Shown: positions 61,506 to 64,000 of the stretch, piece by piece
Layout of the letters: each line of letters starts with the position of its first letter
Numbering within the stretch: position 1 is the stretch's first letter
From: Asticcacaulis excentricus
Lineage (GTDB): Bacteria > Pseudomonadota > Alphaproteobacteria > Caulobacterales > Caulobacteraceae
Direction: 5' to 3'
Assembly (NCBI RefSeq): GCF_003966695.1
Contig: NZ_AP018827.1
Span: forward strand, 310,001 to 374,000
DNA: 64,000 nt
Notes under the pieces: generated by a model
Told to the model about the DNA's origin: nothing
What the model saw: only the letters and a program-made list of their open reading frames with translations
The model's database searches: none
Translations under genes and position numbers: made by a program

Positions 61506-62390
61506 ATGAGTTTCGACCGGCGCGGTATGATGCGTCTGGGGTTGGGTGCGTCGGCTCTGGCCGTCACGGGGCTTACCGCCTGTGGCCGCAAGAGCGAGTC
61601 CGCAGCGACCAATGGCGCGGCGCAGGAGGGCACTCTGCCGTGGGCCGTGGGGGGCAAGTGGCGCAACGACATCGACCGTCAACGGGACAAGTTCCGCCAC
61701 CCCATTGAAACGCTGGAATTTTTCGAGATCAAACCGCGCGATACGGTCATCGATATGTGGCCCGGTGCTGGCTATATGACCGACATTCTGGCACCGTGGC
61801 TGGCGCGCGGCAAAGGACGCTATGTCGCCGCCCTGATCGAGAACGAGGCGACGGCCCCCGAAGCGGCCACCCTGACCGCCGAATATCGCCGCCGCTTTAC
61901 CGCCGATCCCAAGCTCTATGGCGAACTGGGCTTTTCGGCCTTCGGGCCGCAGACCGGGGCGCTGGCCGATGCGGAAAGCGTCGATTCGGTTCTGTTCCTG
62001 CTGGTGCTGCACGACTGGATGGCGGCAGGCCTGGCCGAAAAGGCCTTCGCCGATGCCTTTGCGGCGCTCAAACCCGGCGGTCTGCTGGGCATTGAGCAGC
62101 ATCGCGCCGATGTCGGCAATGCGCAGGACCCGGCAGCGACCAATGGCTATGTGCAGGAACCCTTCGTCAAGCAACTGGCGGCTGAGGCCGGTTTTGAGTT
62201 CCTTGAGGCGTCGGAAATCAACGCCAACCCCAAGGATAATAAGGCGCATCCGTTCGGTGTGTGGACCCTGCCGCCCTATCGTTTGACGGCCCCCAGAGGA
62301 GAGCCGCCAAATCCGGATTTTGATGGTACACTGTATGAATCCATCGGCGAAAGCGACCGGATGACGTTGAAATTCCGCAAGCCTGCCTGA
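61506..62390 (+). CDS. Exported SAM-methyltransferase-like lipoprotein
   Basis: 294 aa. The N-terminus MSFDRRGMMRLGLG with LTAC is a combined twin-arginine and lipoprotein signal, so the protein would be lipidated and outside the cytoplasm. The body has a class I methyltransferase fold: motif I VIDMWPGAGYMTDIL, then VDSVLFLLVLHDWM and LKPGGLLGIEQHRAD. This matches a conserved predicted-methyltransferase family often found exported; SAM is not known in the periplasm, so the enzymatic role is unclear. An upstream TTG (61485) is less likely. Confidence 0.85.
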   Translation: MSFDRRGMMRLGLGASALAVTGLTACGRKSESAATNGAAQEGTLPWAVGGKWRNDIDRQRDKFRHPIETLEFFEIKPRDTVIDMWPGAGYMTDILAPWLARGKGRYVAALIENEATAPEAATLTAEYRRRFTADPKLYGELGFSAFGPQTGALADAESVDSVLFLLVLHDWMAAGLAEKAFADAFAALKPGGLLGIEQHRADVGNAQDPAATNGYVQEPFVKQLAAEAGFEFLEASEINANPKDNKAHPFGVWTLPPYRLTAPRGEPPNPDFDGTLYESIGESDRMTLKFRKPA

Positions 62391-62413
62391 TAACCCTGTT
62401 TGAGACTGCACCC

Positions 62414-63757
62414 GTGACACGCATCGCTTCCCTGTCCACCGCGGCCCCGCTGATGGCGATACCGGAATACCGGCCGCCCGAAGGGGGCGTGGGTGAATGG
62501 TTTCGCGGAGCGGGGGGGCTGCGTCTGCGACTGGGCTTCTGGCATCCGAAGGGACCGGCGCGCGGCACCGTCTTCGTCAGCCCCGGTCGGGCCGAACCGA
62601 TCGAGAAATATTACGAGGTCGTCGCCGATCTGCTGGAACGCCGTTTCTGCGTTGTCGTACACGACTGGCGCGGGCAGGGCCTGTCGGCGCGTTTGCTGCC
62701 GGATCGTCTGAAGGGGCACGCGCGTTCCGAAGACGAGTTTCTTGATGATTATCAACGCCTGCTCGACGGCTTTGAGGACCGGGCGCCCAAGCCGTGGGTG
62801 ATGCTGGGCCATTCGATGGGGGCAGCGCTCAATCTGGCGACCCTGACGCGCGGTGAGGAGCGTTTCAGCGCCGCCGTCTTCATCAATCCGATGCTGCGCA
62901 TCAAGACGGGCAAGCATTCCCTGTGGTCGGTGATGTTCCAGACCGACTGGAAGGTCAAACACGGTCAGGCCAGCGAGTACGTGCCGGAACTGTTTGACGA
63001 TCCGTTTGAGCACACCTTCGAAGACGACGCCCTGACCCACGATGCGGCGCGCTATAATCTGTGGCGCGAGCAACTGTTTGCCTGCCCGCATCTGGCGGTG
63101 GGGACGCCGACCTGGGGCTGGCTTTTGTTTGCGCTGCGCATCGGGGACACCCTGCTCAAGGACAAGGGCAAGGTGCTGAAAAAGGTGCGCACGCCGGTGT
63201 CGGTGGTGATCTCCAGCGACGATAGCCTGATGATGAAGCAGCCGACCAAGGCCTTCGTCAAGAAACTGGCCAAGGGGCGCTGCGTCGAAATCGCCGGTGC
63301 CGATCATGAAATCCTGATGGAGATGGACGAATATCGCCGTGTCTTCTGGGCCGAGTTCGACGAGCAGATCAGCTTCAACCTGCCGGCGGAGGCCCTGCCG
63401 AGCGCGCCGGTCGAGTCATCCCTGGCGCAGGTGACGGTAGCCGAGATCGAGGTCAGCGAACCCGTCGTGCCCGCCGCTACCGAGGTGTTCGATTCGCACG
63501 TCCCTGCTGAGGCGGTGGAGACGGTGGTTGTCGCGGAGCCAGCGGAGACGGAAGTGCGTCCGGCAACGGGGCAGCCGATCTTCTTTTCTTATGAATTGAA
63601 CGACATCCCCGTCTATGCGCCGCAACCGCCGCCGGAACGTCTGTCGGTGCCGGAAGGCCTGCGCGCGAAACGGGATGAGGTCGAGGTCGCGGACTGGGAA
63701 GAGACCCCAGCAGAAACCGCCGAAGGAACGTCAGCCGACGTTAGCGCCAAACCGTAA
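62414..63757 (+). CDS. Alpha/beta hydrolase (lysophospholipase/monoacylglycerol lipase type) with acidic tail
   Basis: 447 aa, GTG start. The hydrolase core about 20-325 has GRAEPIEKYYEVV, DWRGQGLSARL, nucleophile GHSMGAALNL (Ser about 136), and a C-terminal DDSLMMK and ADHEIL (Asp/His). This is the PldB-type pattern. The last 120 residues are rich in Glu, Ala, Val and Pro (for example VAEIEVSEPVVPAATEV) and probably disordered; relatives usually end near residue 325. It starts 24 bp after the methyltransferase-like lipoprotein, so the two may be co-transcribed. Confidence 0.88.
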   Translation: MTRIASLSTAAPLMAIPEYRPPEGGVGEWFRGAGGLRLRLGFWHPKGPARGTVFVSPGRAEPIEKYYEVVADLLERRFCVVVHDWRGQGLSARLLPDRLKGHARSEDEFLDDYQRLLDGFEDRAPKPWVMLGHSMGAALNLATLTRGEERFSAAVFINPMLRIKTGKHSLWSVMFQTDWKVKHGQASEYVPELFDDPFEHTFEDDALTHDAARYNLWREQLFACPHLAVGTPTWGWLLFALRIGDTLLKDKGKVLKKVRTPVSVVISSDDSLMMKQPTKAFVKKLAKGRCVEIAGADHEILMEMDEYRRVFWAEFDEQISFNLPAEALPSAPVESSLAQVTVAEIEVSEPVVPAATEVFDSHVPAEAVETVVVAEPAETEVRPATGQPIFFSYELNDIPVYAPQPPPERLSVPEGLRAKRDEVEVADWEETPAETAEGTSADVSAKP

Positions 63758-64000
63758 TCAGTGCGCCTCGGCGGCCTTTGCGGCGGGGGACAGGAGGCCG
63801 ACGGCGGCTTCAAGCACGGCGCGTGAACCGGCGGCCATGACCTGACCACCATAAGGACCAACGGGCGCACCCGCCCAGTCGGTCACCACGCCCCCGGCGT
63901 TTTCGATCACCGGAATGATGGCGTCGATGTCCCAGGCCTTGAGCCCGGTTTCCAGCGCACCGTCCATCGTGCCCTGCGCCACCATGGCAAAGGCATAGGC
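63758..64000 (-). CDS. Inositol-phosphatase/HisN-family protein, C-terminal part only
   Basis: The last 80 residues of a FIG-superfamily Mg-dependent phosphatase; the 5' end is beyond the window. LKAWDIDAIIPVIENAGGVV contains the WD-x-A-x-x-P metal-binding motif 2, followed by TDWAGAPVG. The short TDW-G form is typical of histidinol-phosphatases (HisN) rather than SuhB. It converges on the hydrolase gene with adjacent stops. Confidence 0.85.
   Translation of the reverse strand, partial: AYAFAMVAQGTMDGALETGLKAWDIDAIIPVIENAGGVVTDWAGAPVGPYGGQVMAAGSRAVLEAAVGLLSPAAKAAEAH

Overview
The window reads as chromosomal DNA of an alphaproteobacterium of the order Caulobacterales; Asticcacaulis is my best guess. 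The basis is the GC-rich coding style, many secreted glycosidases and a TonB-dependent receptor, an alphaproteobacterial SOS box (GTTC-N7-GTTC), an operator resembling the Caulobacter xylose operator, and the local gene vocabulary. Nearly all of it is ordinary, densely packed housekeeping and envelope sequence. The accessory or unusual material is concentrated at 10.3-12.1 kb and in scattered palindromic intergenic repeats.

Layout. 1-2.9 kb: end of a SpoU/TrmH-type RNA methyltransferase, a secreted GH27 alpha-galactosidase, and a WYL-domain regulator. 2.9-7.8 kb: a propionate (2-methylcitrate cycle) operon, thiolase-prpB-prpC-prpD. 7.8-10.2 kb: a DUF4142 lipoprotein divergent from a hybrid histidine kinase. 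10.2-12.1 kb: tRNA-Lys(CTT), a decayed integrative element (integrase head, excisionase remnant, integrase tail), then a tRNA-Leu(UAA) gene interrupted by a 210-nt group I intron, then a palindromic repeat that supplies the C-terminus of a VOC protein. 12.4-14.7 kb: secreted GH3 glycosidase. 14.7-16.4 kb: a manganese (yybP-ykoY) riboswitch in front of a TerC/Alx-family exporter. 16.5-19.8 kb: formyl-THF cyclo-ligase, YmdB-type phosphoesterase, YebC, VTT-domain protein.

20-26.1 kb: the cell-elongation cluster mreB-mreC-mreD-PBP2-rodA, followed by two uncharacterised genes. 27.9-41.9 kb: sirtuin, two gamma-glutamyltransferase paralogues with different export signals, an LRR-kinase fusion, a chemoreceptor, tRNA-Arg(ACG), an MFS transporter, an SOS-controlled Y-family polymerase that is probably leaderless, an epimerase-like protein, an alpha/beta hydrolase and a GT4 glycosyltransferase. 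42-50.5 kb: infC with an AUU start, a cupin, clpB behind a sigma-32-like promoter, a TrmN6-like methyltransferase with an in-frame insertion, polyprenyl diphosphate synthase, an SDR preceded by an overlapping 26-codon membrane miniprotein gene, Nudix hydrolase and acyltransferase 3.

50.6-64 kb: uvrC, a YezD-like small protein with a TonB receptor, EF-hand protein, rhodanese, OmpW-type porin, a Tat-exported GH3 enzyme behind a xylose-type operator, bfd-bfr with a Fur-like box, an exported methyltransferase-like lipoprotein, an alpha/beta hydrolase with a long acidic tail, and the end of a HisN/inositol-phosphatase family gene. The strongest items for follow-up are the tRNA-Leu group I intron, the 26-residue overlapping miniprotein, the in-frame insertion in the TrmN6-like gene, the thiolase built into the prp operon, and the leaderless SOS polymerase. 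I did not find a clearly novel multi-gene defence or biosynthetic system.
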